A DNA stretch of 19,131 nucleotides from DAORIO01 sp035438585 (GCA_035438585.1 DAORIO010000012.1:1-19131); one strand, 5' to 3'; positions 12,098 through 19,077 are shown, numbered from the stretch's first letter. Numbers and translations: made by a program. The notes: generated by a model not told the origin, from the sequence alone.

Positions 12098-15070
12098 ATG
12101 AAAGATGCTTTTTTAGAAGCGTATGAAAAATTAAATGATGCTCAGAAGGAGGCAGTGGATGCTATAGACGGACCAGTTATGGTTATAGCAGGTCCTGGAA
12201 CTGGAAAGACTCAGATTTTGACTTTGCGTATTGGTAATATTCTAAGAAAGACAGACACTCCGGCTGATGGTATTTTGGCGCTTACTTTTACCGAAAACGC
12301 AGCTTCAAATATGCGAAAGAGACTTTTGGCTTTGATTGGAACAAGGGCGTATCAAGTAAATATTTCAACATTTCACTCTTGGTGCGACGGCATCATAAAT
12401 GAATTTCCAGAATATTTTGAAAATATTACTCAAGCAAGTCATATAAACGATATTGAAAAAATTGGTATTATTGAAAGTATTACAGATTCAATGAAGCTAA
12501 AGGCTTTGTATAATCCAAATTATAAAGAGCTATATACAAAAGAAATTGCTTCGGCTATTAGTAAAATAAAAAGAGAAGGTGTAAATCCAGAAGAATTTTC
12601 TTTTATGGTTGGTGTGGCAGAAAAGAAAATAGATATTTATGAAATAAGGGTTAAAGAAGGTGTTCGTGGAAGTAAGGCTGACTTAATAAAATATCAGAAA
12701 AAAGTTTCCAAAAATATTGAGCTTTCAAAAATTTACACTGCTTATCGAGAGTATTGTGTCAAAAATAGAAAATACGATTTTGACGATATGATTATCGAAA
12801 CACTAAACTCTATGAAGAAACATCCAGAGTTAAAGCAGATATTACAAGAGCGACATATGTACGTTTTGGTTGATGAGCATCAAGATACCAATAATGCTCA
12901 AAATAAAATAATTGAACTTTTGATGGATTATCACGATAGTCCAAATCTGTTCATTGTGGGAGATGAAAAACAATCCATCTTTAAGTTTCAAGGAGCGAGC
13001 GTTGAGAATTTTTTGTATTTCCAAAATAAATATAAAAATACTAGACTTGTTGTTCTCGATGAGAATTATAGATCAAGTCAGAATATTTTGGATGCCGCTG
13101 AAAATATTTTGTCGGGTAAAAAATCTCTTGTTGCGTCAGGTGTGCATGGTAAACATAAAGAGAAAATAAATATACTCAAATTTGAAACAGACTTTGAAGA
13201 AGCTTTTTGGGTTGCGCAGAAAATAAAATATTATTTAGATCTAGGTATATCAGCAAACGAAATCGTTGTTATTTATAGAAATAAAAAGCATTCAAGTCTT
13301 ATATCTGCAGGTTTGCGAAAAAATGGCGTCCCTTTTCAGGTAGAAAATGATGAGGATATTTTTACAGATAATAACATCGCATCTTTTTTGTCTTTGCTTT
13401 CGGCGATTTATTATTTTGGTGATGACGAGTATCTTTTGAAGGCTTTGCATTTGCCTGTATTTGATATAGCTCCGACTGATATACATAAAATATTAAAGCT
13501 AACTGATGACAGAAAAAAAATTGGGCTGGTTGATGTTTTGACTGATAAAAATTTACTCGAGACTGCAGGAATTCTTCAAATAGAAAAAGTAGAAAAATTT
13601 GTAGAATTTTTAACTAAATCTAAAAAATTAGAAACAGAAGTTGGTCTCGAAGATTTATGCGAAAGGGTATTTAGAGACTCTGGATTTTTGACTTATATTT
13701 TAGAAAAAGAAGATTCTATCTCAAGACTTAACGCCATAAAAATATTTTTTGATTTTGTGTCAGAAATTGGAAATTCTAAAGACAAGAAACTAAAAGATCT
13801 TTTTGATACATTTGAAGTGATCAAAAAACACGAACTTTTTATAAGTCGAAAGCTTGGAAAACGGGGTGAAGGAATGGTAAAGCTTATGACCGCACACAAG
13901 GCAAAAGGGCTCGAATTTGAGGTTGTTTTTGTCCTTGGTCTTGCATCCTCAAACTGGGAAAAGAAACGCTCTATGTCGATTTTATCAATAATTGATGAGG
14001 TCTATTTTATGCAAGAGGGTGGCGATGAAGTAGAAACCTCTGGTGGAGAAGATGAAGAAAGAAGACTGTTTTATGTCGCCATAACTCGTGCAAAAAAAGA
14101 CATATTTGTTTCGTATTCTGAAAAAGGAGACGGTAGTAAAAATAATGTACCATCGCTATTCTTAGAAGAAATAAGTTCGGATTTAAAAAACGAAATAGAT
14201 CCAACAAAAGATTTAGTCACTTATAGAGATATTGGTGAAAGAATAAAAATTGAAATAAAAACAGCAAATGATTTACACGATAAAGATTTTATCAAGCAAC
14301 TGTTTGATAATTCGAAACTTTCTCCAACTGCGCTAAACAATTATCTGAAATGTCCTTGGCGATATTTTTATGTAAATCTACTTACCATTCCTGCTGTGCA
14401 AAGTTATGCTCAAAAATATGGAAACGCAGTTCACTATGCGCTCGAGCAATATGCTAGACGAAAAAAGACGGAAGGTGCTGATTTGGAATTTTTTATGACT
14501 TCTTTCAAATCGTACGTTTTAGATTTACCCTTGACTGAAAAAGAGACACAAGAAATGTTAGAGCAAGGTGAAGAAGTGATGCCACTTCTTTTTAAAGAGT
14601 TCGCAGATGATATAAAAGAAGATTGTATTGTTGAATATAAAGCTGAAGCCTATCTAGAAGAAATTGGAATATCAATTGGTGGAAAAATTGATCGAATTGA
14701 TTTTGTGAGCGACAGTAAGGTGAAGGTTGTGGATTATAAAACTGGAAAACAAAGAACTCGAAATGAAATTCTTGGTGCGACTAAAAATTCTGACGGAGGA
14801 TACTTCAGGCAACTTGTTTTTTATAAACTTTTGATTTCTTTAAATAAAGATAAAAATTGGGAAGTGGTGAGCGGAGAATTAAACTTCGTCGAACCAAACG
14901 ATAAGGATGAATTTCGAAGAGAGGTTTTTGATATTGAAGATGAGAAGGTGGAGGAACTTAAAACCACAATTTCTACTATGGCCGAAGAAGTTCGTAATCT
15001 TTCTTTTTGGGACAAGCGATGTGATGATTCGGAATGCGAGTATTGTAAATTAAGAGAAATGCAGAAATAA
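12098..15070 (+). CDS. UvrD/Rep-type helicase fused to Fe-S PD-(D/E)XK nuclease (AddB/AdnA/RecB-like)
   Basis: 990 residues. The SF1A helicase part (1 to about 690) shows a Q-motif (L12-N-D-A-Q16), Walker A G-P-G-T-G-K37-T, F-T-E-N-A-A-S-N-M (Ia), D259-E-H-Q-D263 (II), G-D289-E-K-Q-S-I-F-K-F (III), D-E-N-Y-R-S-S (IV), M-T-A-H600-K-A-K-G-L-E-F (V) and Y-V-A-I-T-R664-A-K-K (VI). The nuclease part (about 740-990) has L-S-P-T-A-L-N-N-Y-L-K-C752-P-W-R-Y, G-N-A-V-H779, I-D865-R-I-D, V-D879-Y-K881 and R-Q905-L...Y: an intact RecB-family active site. C752 with C975, C980 and C983 is the four-Cys pattern of Fe-S nucleases such as AddB, AdnA and Cas4. It probably processes double-strand breaks in recombinational repair or DNA uptake, perhaps as one chain since no partner gene is adjacent. 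The start is fixed by the ATG seven bases after a -10 box. Confidence 0.93.
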   Translation: MKDAFLEAYEKLNDAQKEAVDAIDGPVMVIAGPGTGKTQILTLRIGNILRKTDTPADGILALTFTENAASNMRKRLLALIGTRAYQVNISTFHSWCDGIINEFPEYFENITQASHINDIEKIGIIESITDSMKLKALYNPNYKELYTKEIASAISKIKREGVNPEEFSFMVGVAEKKIDIYEIRVKEGVRGSKADLIKYQKKVSKNIELSKIYTAYREYCVKNRKYDFDDMIIETLNSMKKHPELKQILQERHMYVLVDEHQDTNNAQNKIIELLMDYHDSPNLFIVGDEKQSIFKFQGASVENFLYFQNKYKNTRLVVLDENYRSSQNILDAAENILSGKKSLVASGVHGKHKEKINILKFETDFEEAFWVAQKIKYYLDLGISANEIVVIYRNKKHSSLISAGLRKNGVPFQVENDEDIFTDNNIASFLSLLSAIYYFGDDEYLLKALHLPVFDIAPTDIHKILKLTDDRKKIGLVDVLTDKNLLETAGILQIEKVEKFVEFLTKSKKLETEVGLEDLCERVFRDSGFLTYILEKEDSISRLNAIKIFFDFVSEIGNSKDKKLKDLFDTFEVIKKHELFISRKLGKRGEGMVKLMTAHKAKGLEFEVVFVLGLASSNWEKKRSMSILSIIDEVYFMQEGGDEVETSGGEDEERRLFYVAITRAKKDIFVSYSEKGDGSKNNVPSLFLEEISSDLKNEIDPTKDLVTYRDIGERIKIEIKTANDLHDKDFIKQLFDNSKLSPTALNNYLKCPWRYFYVNLLTIPAVQSYAQKYGNAVHYALEQYARRKKTEGADLEFFMTSFKSYVLDLPLTEKETQEMLEQGEEVMPLLFKEFADDIKEDCIVEYKAEAYLEEIGISIGGKIDRIDFVSDSKVKVVDYKTGKQRTRNEILGATKNSDGGYFRQLVFYKLLISLNKDKNWEVVSGELNFVEPNDKDEFRREVFDIEDEKVEELKTTISTMAEEVRNLSFWDKRCDDSECEYCKLREMQK

Positions 15071-15073
15071 AAA

Positions 15074-15099
15074 CCGCGCAAAGATTTGTCTTTGCGCGG
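15074..15099 (-). terminator. Hairpin terminator, T-tract on the minus strand
   Basis: CCGCGCAAAGA-TTTG-TCTTTGCGCGG is a perfect 11-bp stem. On the minus strand it runs into TTTTTATTT, so it best ends the 15123-15572 gene. On the plus strand it is followed by TCGTCTTT, a weaker tract, but it may also stop the helicase transcript. Confidence 0.88.
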
Positions 15100-15122
15100 T
15101 CGTCTTTAGTCCTTATTTGGTC

Positions 15123-15572
15123 TTAATGTATGGGTTCGCTTAAGCGAAATGGATTTTTATAATACCCTATTAAGAATACTATCAACTCTAACAAAATAGG
15201 CGATGCAATTCCAAAAAATAAGCCATATCCTGAAAACTGATAAACGCTGTCAGATACAAAAAAGTTGAATAATCCACCAAGGGTAATTTGTCCAAACATT
15301 ATTCCAATTCCGGCGGCTAACCAAATTAAATTAAAACAATCTGGTCCTGTCCATATGTTATTCATGATTTTTGGAAGATTTCCTCGTCCTGTCTCAAATA
15401 ATAAATTTAAAACAAAAAGGAAAATTCCCCCAGAGAATAAGATTGCCGATATATTACTTAAAAAACCAGTTCTAACTTCGGTATAGTTCGGTTCAGTGTA
15501 CAACATTAGGGAAAGTCCAGCGAGGACAATAATCCCACTCATAATTGAGATTTTTGTGAATAAATTTTTCAT
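15123..15572 (-). CDS. Four-helix membrane protein of unknown function
   Basis: 149 residues, no family recognised. Hydrophobic segments lie at about 9-25, 41-59, 79-101 and 115-137, with Lys residues at the N-terminus and short polar loops (Y-T-E-P-N-Y-T-E-V-R; G-R-G-N-L-P-K-I-M-N-N). There are no catalytic-looking charged residues inside helices apart from an E in the last one (L-L-E-L-I). It starts at ATG with no Shine-Dalgarno; TACAAT lies four bases upstream, too close for an ordinary start, so its promoter is uncertain. It ends at a strong minus-strand hairpin and is divergent from the ATL-like gene. Confidence 0.75.
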   Translation of the reverse strand: MKNLFTKISIMSGIIVLAGLSLMLYTEPNYTEVRTGFLSNISAILFSGGIFLFVLNLLFETGRGNLPKIMNNIWTGPDCFNLIWLAAGIGIMFGQITLGGLFNFFVSDSVYQFSGYGLFFGIASPILLELIVFLIGYYKNPFRLSEPIH

Positions 15573-15644
15573 GTATATTGTAGGGTTTAAAGATTTTTAC
15601 ATAATATAACATACATATTTATTAAATGTCAAGTCTTTTATAAA

Positions 15645-15653
15645 TGCTATAAT
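15645..15653 (+). promoter_or_regulatory. Extended -10 promoter of the ATL-like gene
   Basis: TGC-TATAAT ends seven bases before ATG 15661. An ATGTCA (15626-15631) at 16 bases could be a poor -35 box. The mRNA is predicted to be leaderless. Confidence 0.65.
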
Positions 15654-15660
15654 TTTATTC

Positions 15661-15981
15661 ATGAAAACTTTTAGCGAAAGAGTTTTACAAGCAGCTCTCG
15701 CAATTCCAAAAGGAAAAGTTACGACTTATGGAGCGATTACTCGAGCTTGTGGTGCGGGACCAATGGCTTCGCAAAGTATTACTTCGATTCTCGGTAAGGC
15801 ATACGATGCAGGGCACAAAAATATTCCATTTCATCGAATCGTATATGCTGGCGGAAAAGTTTGGCTCGATGATTCGTATCGTGTAAAACGATTGAAATTA
15901 TACAAACAAGAAGGAATTGAAGTGGACCCAAAGACTGGAAAAATAAAAAATTTCCTTAATATTTTATTTGAATATAAATAA
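15661..15981 (+). CDS. Alkyltransferase-like protein (MGMT/ATL family), no acceptor cysteine
   Basis: 106 residues, the size of the single DNA-binding domain of O6-alkylguanine-DNA alkyltransferases. Seen: V-L-Q-A-A-L-A-I-P-K-G-K-V-T-T-Y23-G (family I-P-x-G-x-V-x-T-Y-G), a winged-helix region with L-G-K-A-Y, and I-P-F57-H-R-I-V. In true MGMT this last motif is P-C-H-R-V with the alkyl-accepting Cys; here it is Phe, as in ATL proteins, which have Trp or another residue there and flag alkylated bases for nucleotide excision repair. The position I align to the base-flipping Arg is Q38 (S-Q-S-I-T), also changed. So it cannot transfer alkyl groups to that Cys. Binding damaged DNA is an inference. 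Promoter and ATG are seven bases apart. Confidence 0.85.
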   Translation: MKTFSERVLQAALAIPKGKVTTYGAITRACGAGPMASQSITSILGKAYDAGHKNIPFHRIVYAGGKVWLDDSYRVKRLKLYKQEGIEVDPKTGKIKNFLNILFEYK

Positions 15982-15985
15982 AAAA

Positions 15986-16007
15986 AGTTAAGCATGAATG
16001 CTTAACT
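15986..16007 (-). terminator. Hairpin terminator overlapping the stop of the 16002-16331 gene
   Basis: AGTTAAGCAT-GA-ATGCTTAACT is a perfect 10-bp stem. On the minus strand it is followed by TTTTTTTATTT. The minus-strand gene's TAA lies inside the stem, so the gene ends in its own terminator. It may also end the ATL transcript, weakly. Confidence 0.85.
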
Positions 16008-16331
16008 CTCAGATTTTTCTTTGAAATGGATTTTGTAGGTTTTGCCGTTGAATTCGTAAGTTACCCAATCTTCTTTTTGTTCAATAATTTGGGTTATTAC
16101 TGCGTTGGTAAAAACTTTCTGCGCATACTTTTTTACGTCGTCTTTAAAAGTATTTATCACAGGAACTCTAGAGGTGATTAGAAGATTTATGGAAAAAGAA
16201 TTGCCATCTATTTTTAAAGGACCACTTTCTTCAGCCCAAAGACATCTCATTGCGAAAGATACTTCTTTTGCAAATTTTTCAAACTCTTGCAATTTAATAA
16301 GAGCAGGTGCAAGTTCAGTTATGTTTACCAT
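16002..16331 (-). CDS. Small protein of unknown function
   Basis: 109 residues from ATG 16331, not recognised. A helical N-terminal part (E-L-A-P-A-L-I-K-L-Q-E-F-E-K-F-A-K-E) is followed by a probable beta-rich part with I-D-G-N-S-F-S-I-N-L-L-I and W-V-T-Y-E-F-N-G-K-T-Y-K-I-H-F. It has a single Cys, no signal peptide and no membrane helix, so it is probably cytoplasmic. An in-frame TTG at 16358 would add nine residues (M-R-K-L-K-K-I-E-T); ATG is preferred without strong support since neither has a Shine-Dalgarno. The stop codon sits in a terminator stem. The next minus gene (DUF378) has its own terminator upstream, so this is probably a single-gene transcript. Confidence 0.7.
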   Translation of the reverse strand: MVNITELAPALIKLQEFEKFAKEVSFAMRCLWAEESGPLKIDGNSFSINLLITSRVPVINTFKDDVKKYAQKVFTNAVITQIIEQKEDWVTYEFNGKTYKIHFKEKSES

Positions 16332-16388
16332 GGTTTCTATTTTTTTAAGTTTTCTCAAATTTACCTTTTTTTAAAAAATAGTCAAATA

Positions 16389-16421
16389 AAAAAATCCCTC
16401 GCAGGAAACGAGAGATTTTTT
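16389..16421 (-). terminator. Hairpin terminator after the DUF378 gene
   Basis: AAAAAATCcCTCG and CGAGaGATTTTTT pair with one C-A mismatch around CAGGAAA. The minus strand continues into a T-rich tract. It lies 16 bases after the DUF378 stop. Confidence 0.85.
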
Positions 16422-16437
16422 ATTTCTTACTACCTAA

Positions 16438-16665
16438 TTACATTTGTTGTCCTGACATTTTACTTTCGCAATCTCGGCAAACTTTTTTGTGTGACAAGAC
16501 TTCGTAAACAGCTGAAAGACCAACTAGGATGTAAATGATTCTTGAAATCATTCCTTCCATTCCACCGAAAATTTTTCCAACTATATCCCAACCTGCGATC
16601 CCAAAAACTAACCAGTTTATACCTCCGATAATAACTAAAATATACGTAATTTTGTGAAGCTTCAT
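16438..16665 (-). CDS. DUF378 family small membrane protein
   Basis: 75 residues. K-I-T-Y-I-L-V-I-I-G-G-I-N-W-L-V-F-G (about 5-22), W-D-I-V-G-K-I-F-G (26-34) and R-I-I-Y-I-L-V-G-L-S-A-V-Y (42-54) match DUF378: two membrane helices with the G-x-x-N-W-x-x-x-G motif in the first. The function of the family is unknown. The C-terminal tail carries V-C-R-D-C-E, a CxxC pair that could bind metal or act as a thiol pair. ATG 16665 is chosen because the family begins at M-K-L-H-K-I-T; an in-frame extension back to 16746 adds 27 residues that do not resemble the family. TATAAT lies three bases before the ATG, too close for a normal start point, so the promoter is uncertain. Confidence 0.88.
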   Translation of the reverse strand: MKLHKITYILVIIGGINWLVFGIAGWDIVGKIFGGMEGMISRIIYILVGLSAVYEVLSHKKVCRDCESKMSGQQM

Positions 16666-16741
16666 AGAATTATAAATTAATCTAATAAAACGACCCACCC
16701 TCGTATTTACAATAATTGTAACACTTTTTGTTTTTTGGCAA

Positions 16742-16770
16742 TTCACTGCAAGTCACTTTTGTGGTAAATT
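16742..16770 (+). promoter_or_regulatory. Promoter of the 16779-17312 gene pair
   Basis: TTCACT (16742-16747), 17 bases ending in TGG, TAAATT (16765-16770). The -10 box ends eight bases before ATG 16779, so the transcript is predicted to be leaderless. Confidence 0.55.
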
Positions 16771-16778
16771 CTAATTAT

Positions 16779-17129
16779 ATGGAAGGAAGTAATCTAGAAA
16801 AAGAACCAGAATACTCAGTAGAGATATTGTGGGGAGAAGAGGGGGAAAGTCAGAAGTTTGTGGATTTAGAAGATGTTGATGGAAATTATTATATTTACAG
16901 TCTACCTAAAAGTGAAGAAAGTCAGCATATAGGTTTAGTTGTCAAAGCAGCTGATAAATTTAAATTGTCTGGTATGGTAGAACGAAAAGGTGGTGGTTTT
17001 GTAGAAAAAGTCGGCGGCAGTATTACTATTTTTGGCACTTCGACAATGTTAGGTAATTTTGATTCGGAAAAAGCATGGACAGCTTTTGAAAAAGCTTATC
17101 CAGAATTTAATATTAAAGTTGTAAAATAA
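16779..17129 (+). CDS. Small protein of unknown function
   Basis: 116 residues, acidic, no family recognised. No signal peptide, membrane helix or Cys. The first part reads as strand-rich (Y-S-V-E-I-L-W-G-E-E-G-E and Y-Y-I-Y-S-L-P-K). The middle is glycine-rich (V-E-R-K-G-G-G-F-V-E-K-V-G-G-S-I-T-I-F-G), and a helical end carries W-T-A-F-E-K-A-Y-P-E-F. ATG 16779 is chosen over an in-frame TTG at 16728 because it lies eight bases after a -10 box, and the longer form would start upstream of that promoter. The next short gene begins four bases after the stop, so they form an operon. Confidence 0.72.
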   Translation: MEGSNLEKEPEYSVEILWGEEGESQKFVDLEDVDGNYYIYSLPKSEESQHIGLVVKAADKFKLSGMVERKGGGFVEKVGGSITIFGTSTMLGNFDSEKAWTAFEKAYPEFNIKVVK

Positions 17130-17132
17130 ATT

Positions 17133-17312
17133 ATGGCAATTGATGAAGTATTAAATAAAATTTTAAAAGAAATGTGGCGACTTGATGAAAAAATGACAAA
17201 CGGACATATCTTGGAAGAAATCGAAAAGGATTTTTATAATAAAAATTTACAAACAATTCAGGAATATTATATTCATAATAGTGAATATTGGAGCGAAAAG
17301 AATTTTGTCTAA
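17133..17312 (+). CDS. Short acidic helical protein of unknown function
   Basis: 59 residues, uninterrupted from ATG to TAA: M-A-I-D-E-V-L-N-K-I-L-K-E-M-W-R..., later G-H-I-L-E-E-I-E-K-D-F-Y and ending E-Y-W-S-E-K-N-F-V. It is rich in Glu, Lys, Ile and Tyr and probably all helical; no family recognised. Support for it being real: it starts four bases after the preceding stop codon, uses AT-rich codons like its neighbours, and fills the gap exactly up to the pheS promoter. It has no Shine-Dalgarno and relies on coupling to the gene before it. Confidence 0.6.
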   Translation: MAIDEVLNKILKEMWRLDEKMTNGHILEEIEKDFYNKNLQTIQEYYIHNSEYWSEKNFV

Positions 17313-17331
17313 GCCTTGGTTTTGTGATAAT
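17305..17331 (+). promoter_or_regulatory. Promoter of the PheS-like gene
   Basis: TGT-GATAAT, an extended -10 box (17323-17331), ends eight bases before ATG 17340. TTGTCT (17305-17310), 15 bases upstream and overlapping the end of the preceding gene, could be the -35. The mRNA is predicted to be leaderless. Confidence 0.6.
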
Positions 17332-17339
17332 CTTTGCCT

Positions 17340-18479
17340 ATGGAAATCAAGATAAACACTAACGAGGAGGAGGGTCTTTTGCGAAATTTAGAAAATAGAA
17401 ATGATCCAGAATCTGCTCGTATAAAGCGCTATTTAGCTATGCCTGACCTTTCTCGTACTGAAGGCAGTCCAATCAAAGAATTAGTTCAAAAAATAACAGA
17501 AAGTCCAGATTTTAAAAATTTCGACACAATAGAAGTTCCAGAAATTGTTTCAACTGATGTAGCTTTTGACCTTTTTGATTTTCCATCAACGCACCCTGCT
17601 CGTTCTAAGTCAGATACATATTACACAGACGACAATCATATACTTCGAACACACACAACAGTGATGTGGTATTACTATTTGCATAATGAAGAGATAAAAA
17701 AGAAAATTGAAAATGGAGAGGATGTCGGATGTTTGTCTTATGGAAAAGTTTATAGAAAAGATGAAATCGATCGTCGGCATATGAATGTCTTTCATCAAAT
17801 CGACGGATGGTATTTGACTCCACGAACAAAGAAAACAGTAACGATGGATGATTTGAAAGAGGTACTTATAAAAATCGTTCAAACTCTTTTTGGCCAAGAT
17901 GTAAAATATCAATTTATTGAAGAGACCTTTCCTTTTACCGACCCCTCGATTGAAGTTGAGGTTGAAATAAATGGAAAGTGGGTGGAGGTTGTAGGCTCTG
18001 GTGTGGTAAAAGGTGCAGTTTTGAAAAATCTTGGAGTTGATCCAGAAAAATATAACGGTTGGGCATTCGGCTTCGGACTTGAAAGACTTGCAATCATTGG
18101 AATGGAACTTCCAGACATAAGACTTCTTTGGTCAGATGATGAGCGTGTAAAAAAACAATTAAAGCTTGGAAATATTTTTAAAGAAGTTAGTAAGTATCCT
18201 GCAATTGTGCGAGATATCTCTTTCTTGGTAGACAAAGCAAATTTTGCACCGAATGATTATTTTGATGTTGTGCGAGATGTGGTGGGTGATATGGCAGAAG
18301 AAATGGCGCTCGTGGACGAATATGAAAATGAAGCAAAGTTTGGAGCAGGGAAGAAGAGTTATGCATATAGAATAACTTACCGAGCGCTTGATCGAACTCT
18401 GACTGACACAGAAGTAAATGAAATTCATAAAAAGCTAGAAGAAGAAACTACTAAAGTTTTTGGCGCGACTGTGAGATAA
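17340..18479 (+). CDS. pheS: Single-chain phenylalanyl-tRNA synthetase: PheS core fused to FDX-ACB (mitochondrial-type architecture)
   Basis: 379 residues. Class II aminoacyl-tRNA synthetase that would charge tRNA-Phe. Core: T-H-P-A-R-S-K-S-D-T-Y-Y (motif 1 region), L-R-T-H-T-T substrate loop, motif 2 G135-K-V-Y-R139-K-D-E-I-D-R-R-H-M-N-V-F-H-Q, V-E-V-V-G-S-G-V-V, motif 3 G-W241-A-F-G-F-G-L-E-R249-L-A, then P-D-I-R-L-L-W-S-D-D-E-R. From about 280 to the end is an FDX-ACB anticodon-binding domain: F-K-E-V-S-K-Y-P-A-I-V-R-D-I-S-F, then S-Y-A-Y-R-I-T-Y-R-A-L-D-R-T-L-T-D-T-E-V-N. In normal bacteria FDX-ACB ends PheT (beta) and PheS begins with a coiled coil; here both halves are on one chain, as in mitochondrial FARS2, and no pheT is in the window. 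ATG 17340 is preferred to TTG 17334, being eight bases after a -10 box. Confidence 0.92.
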   Translation: MEIKINTNEEEGLLRNLENRNDPESARIKRYLAMPDLSRTEGSPIKELVQKITESPDFKNFDTIEVPEIVSTDVAFDLFDFPSTHPARSKSDTYYTDDNHILRTHTTVMWYYYLHNEEIKKKIENGEDVGCLSYGKVYRKDEIDRRHMNVFHQIDGWYLTPRTKKTVTMDDLKEVLIKIVQTLFGQDVKYQFIEETFPFTDPSIEVEVEINGKWVEVVGSGVVKGAVLKNLGVDPEKYNGWAFGFGLERLAIIGMELPDIRLLWSDDERVKKQLKLGNIFKEVSKYPAIVRDISFLVDKANFAPNDYFDVVRDVVGDMAEEMALVDEYENEAKFGAGKKSYAYRITYRALDRTLTDTEVNEIHKKLEEETTKVFGATVR

Positions 18480-18481
18480 AA

Positions 18482-18508
18482 AAAGAGAGGAACAATATTC
18501 CTCTCTTT
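18482..18508. terminator. Hairpin terminator between convergent genes
   Basis: AAAGAGAGGAA-CAATA-TTCCTCTCTTT is a perfect 11-bp stem starting just after the pheS stop. The longer T-tract is on the minus strand (ends the 18520-18942 gene); on the plus strand the stem ends in TTT then CACTTTATTTTTT, so it probably also stops pheS. Confidence 0.88.
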
Positions 18509-18519
18509 CACTTTATTTT

Positions 18520-18942
18520 TTATAGCAAATCACTTACAACACTTGTTCCGGCTTGAATGAAGTAAAGTTCAGAACATTTTTTCCAATGCTCACGAACACC
18601 TTCAAAGCATTCTTTTTCTTCACCATTTTTGTATTCCAAAACATAGACGGCTTGAAGATTCGCGGGGTTGTAGTGTGCATGGGCAATAACAACACAGGCA
18701 TAGCCAGAAACTTGGTTAAGTTTGGTCATAAAATCAATAATCTGCTCGTCTGTTTTCTTTAGCGCAGAATGTTGTGGTGTAGTAATCGCTGCCATAGGGG
18801 TTGATTCACACGCATTTACGAAAGTGATGAATTTATTTTTATCAACTTCGTTCAACATACTAAACAACTTAATTTCCCACATATTAGGGTATTGTTGCTT
18901 TTTTAACTTTTCACTTAATTTTAATTTGAGTATCTGGTCCAT
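18520..18942 (-). CDS. Protein of unknown function
   Basis: 140 residues from ATG 18942, not recognised. A charged helical start (D-Q-I-L-K-L-K-L-S-E-K-L-K-K-Q-Q) is followed by a mixed domain with F-I-T-F-V-N-A-C-E-S-T-P-M-A-A-I-T-T-P, then Y-A-C-V-V-I-A-H-A-H-Y-N-P (about 80-92) and a strand L-Q-A-V-Y-V-L-E-Y. The H-A-H-Y segment could suggest metal binding, but that is only an impression. No signal peptide or membrane helix. ATG 18942 is chosen over a longer in-frame start at 19050 because a consensus promoter (18971-18999) lies inside that extension. Convergent with pheS across a terminator. Confidence 0.72.
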   Translation of the reverse strand: MDQILKLKLSEKLKKQQYPNMWEIKLFSMLNEVDKNKFITFVNACESTPMAAITTPQHSALKKTDEQIIDFMTKLNQVSGYACVVIAHAHYNPANLQAVYVLEYKNGEEKECFEGVREHWKKCSELYFIQAGTSVVSDLL

Positions 18943-18970
18943 AAGTATATTTTTTAATGTTGTTATGTAA

Positions 18971-18999
18971 ATAATAGCATAAAAAATACTTATTGTCAA
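18971..18999 (-). promoter_or_regulatory. Near-consensus promoter of the 18520-18942 gene
   Basis: On the minus strand TTGACA (18999-18994), a 17-base spacer ending in TGC, and TATTAT (18976-18971). This is the best -35/-10 pair in the window. The leader to ATG 18942 would be about 22 bases, AT-rich and without a Shine-Dalgarno. Confidence 0.8.
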
Positions 19000-19010
19000 A
19001 CGATAGAAAA

Positions 19011-19033
19011 CCTTTGAAAACAAAGGCTTTTTT
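19011..19033 (+). terminator. Small hairpin with T-tract between divergent promoters
   Basis: CCTTTG-AAAA-CAAAGG followed by CTTTTTT has the form of a rho-independent terminator on the plus strand, though no plus-strand gene ends just before it. It may insulate the two divergent promoters or stop read-through from pheS. Confidence 0.55.
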
Positions 19034-19077
19034 CTGTGGAAAAAGTTCAAAAAATGCTTCCAAAATAAGTCTATTTT

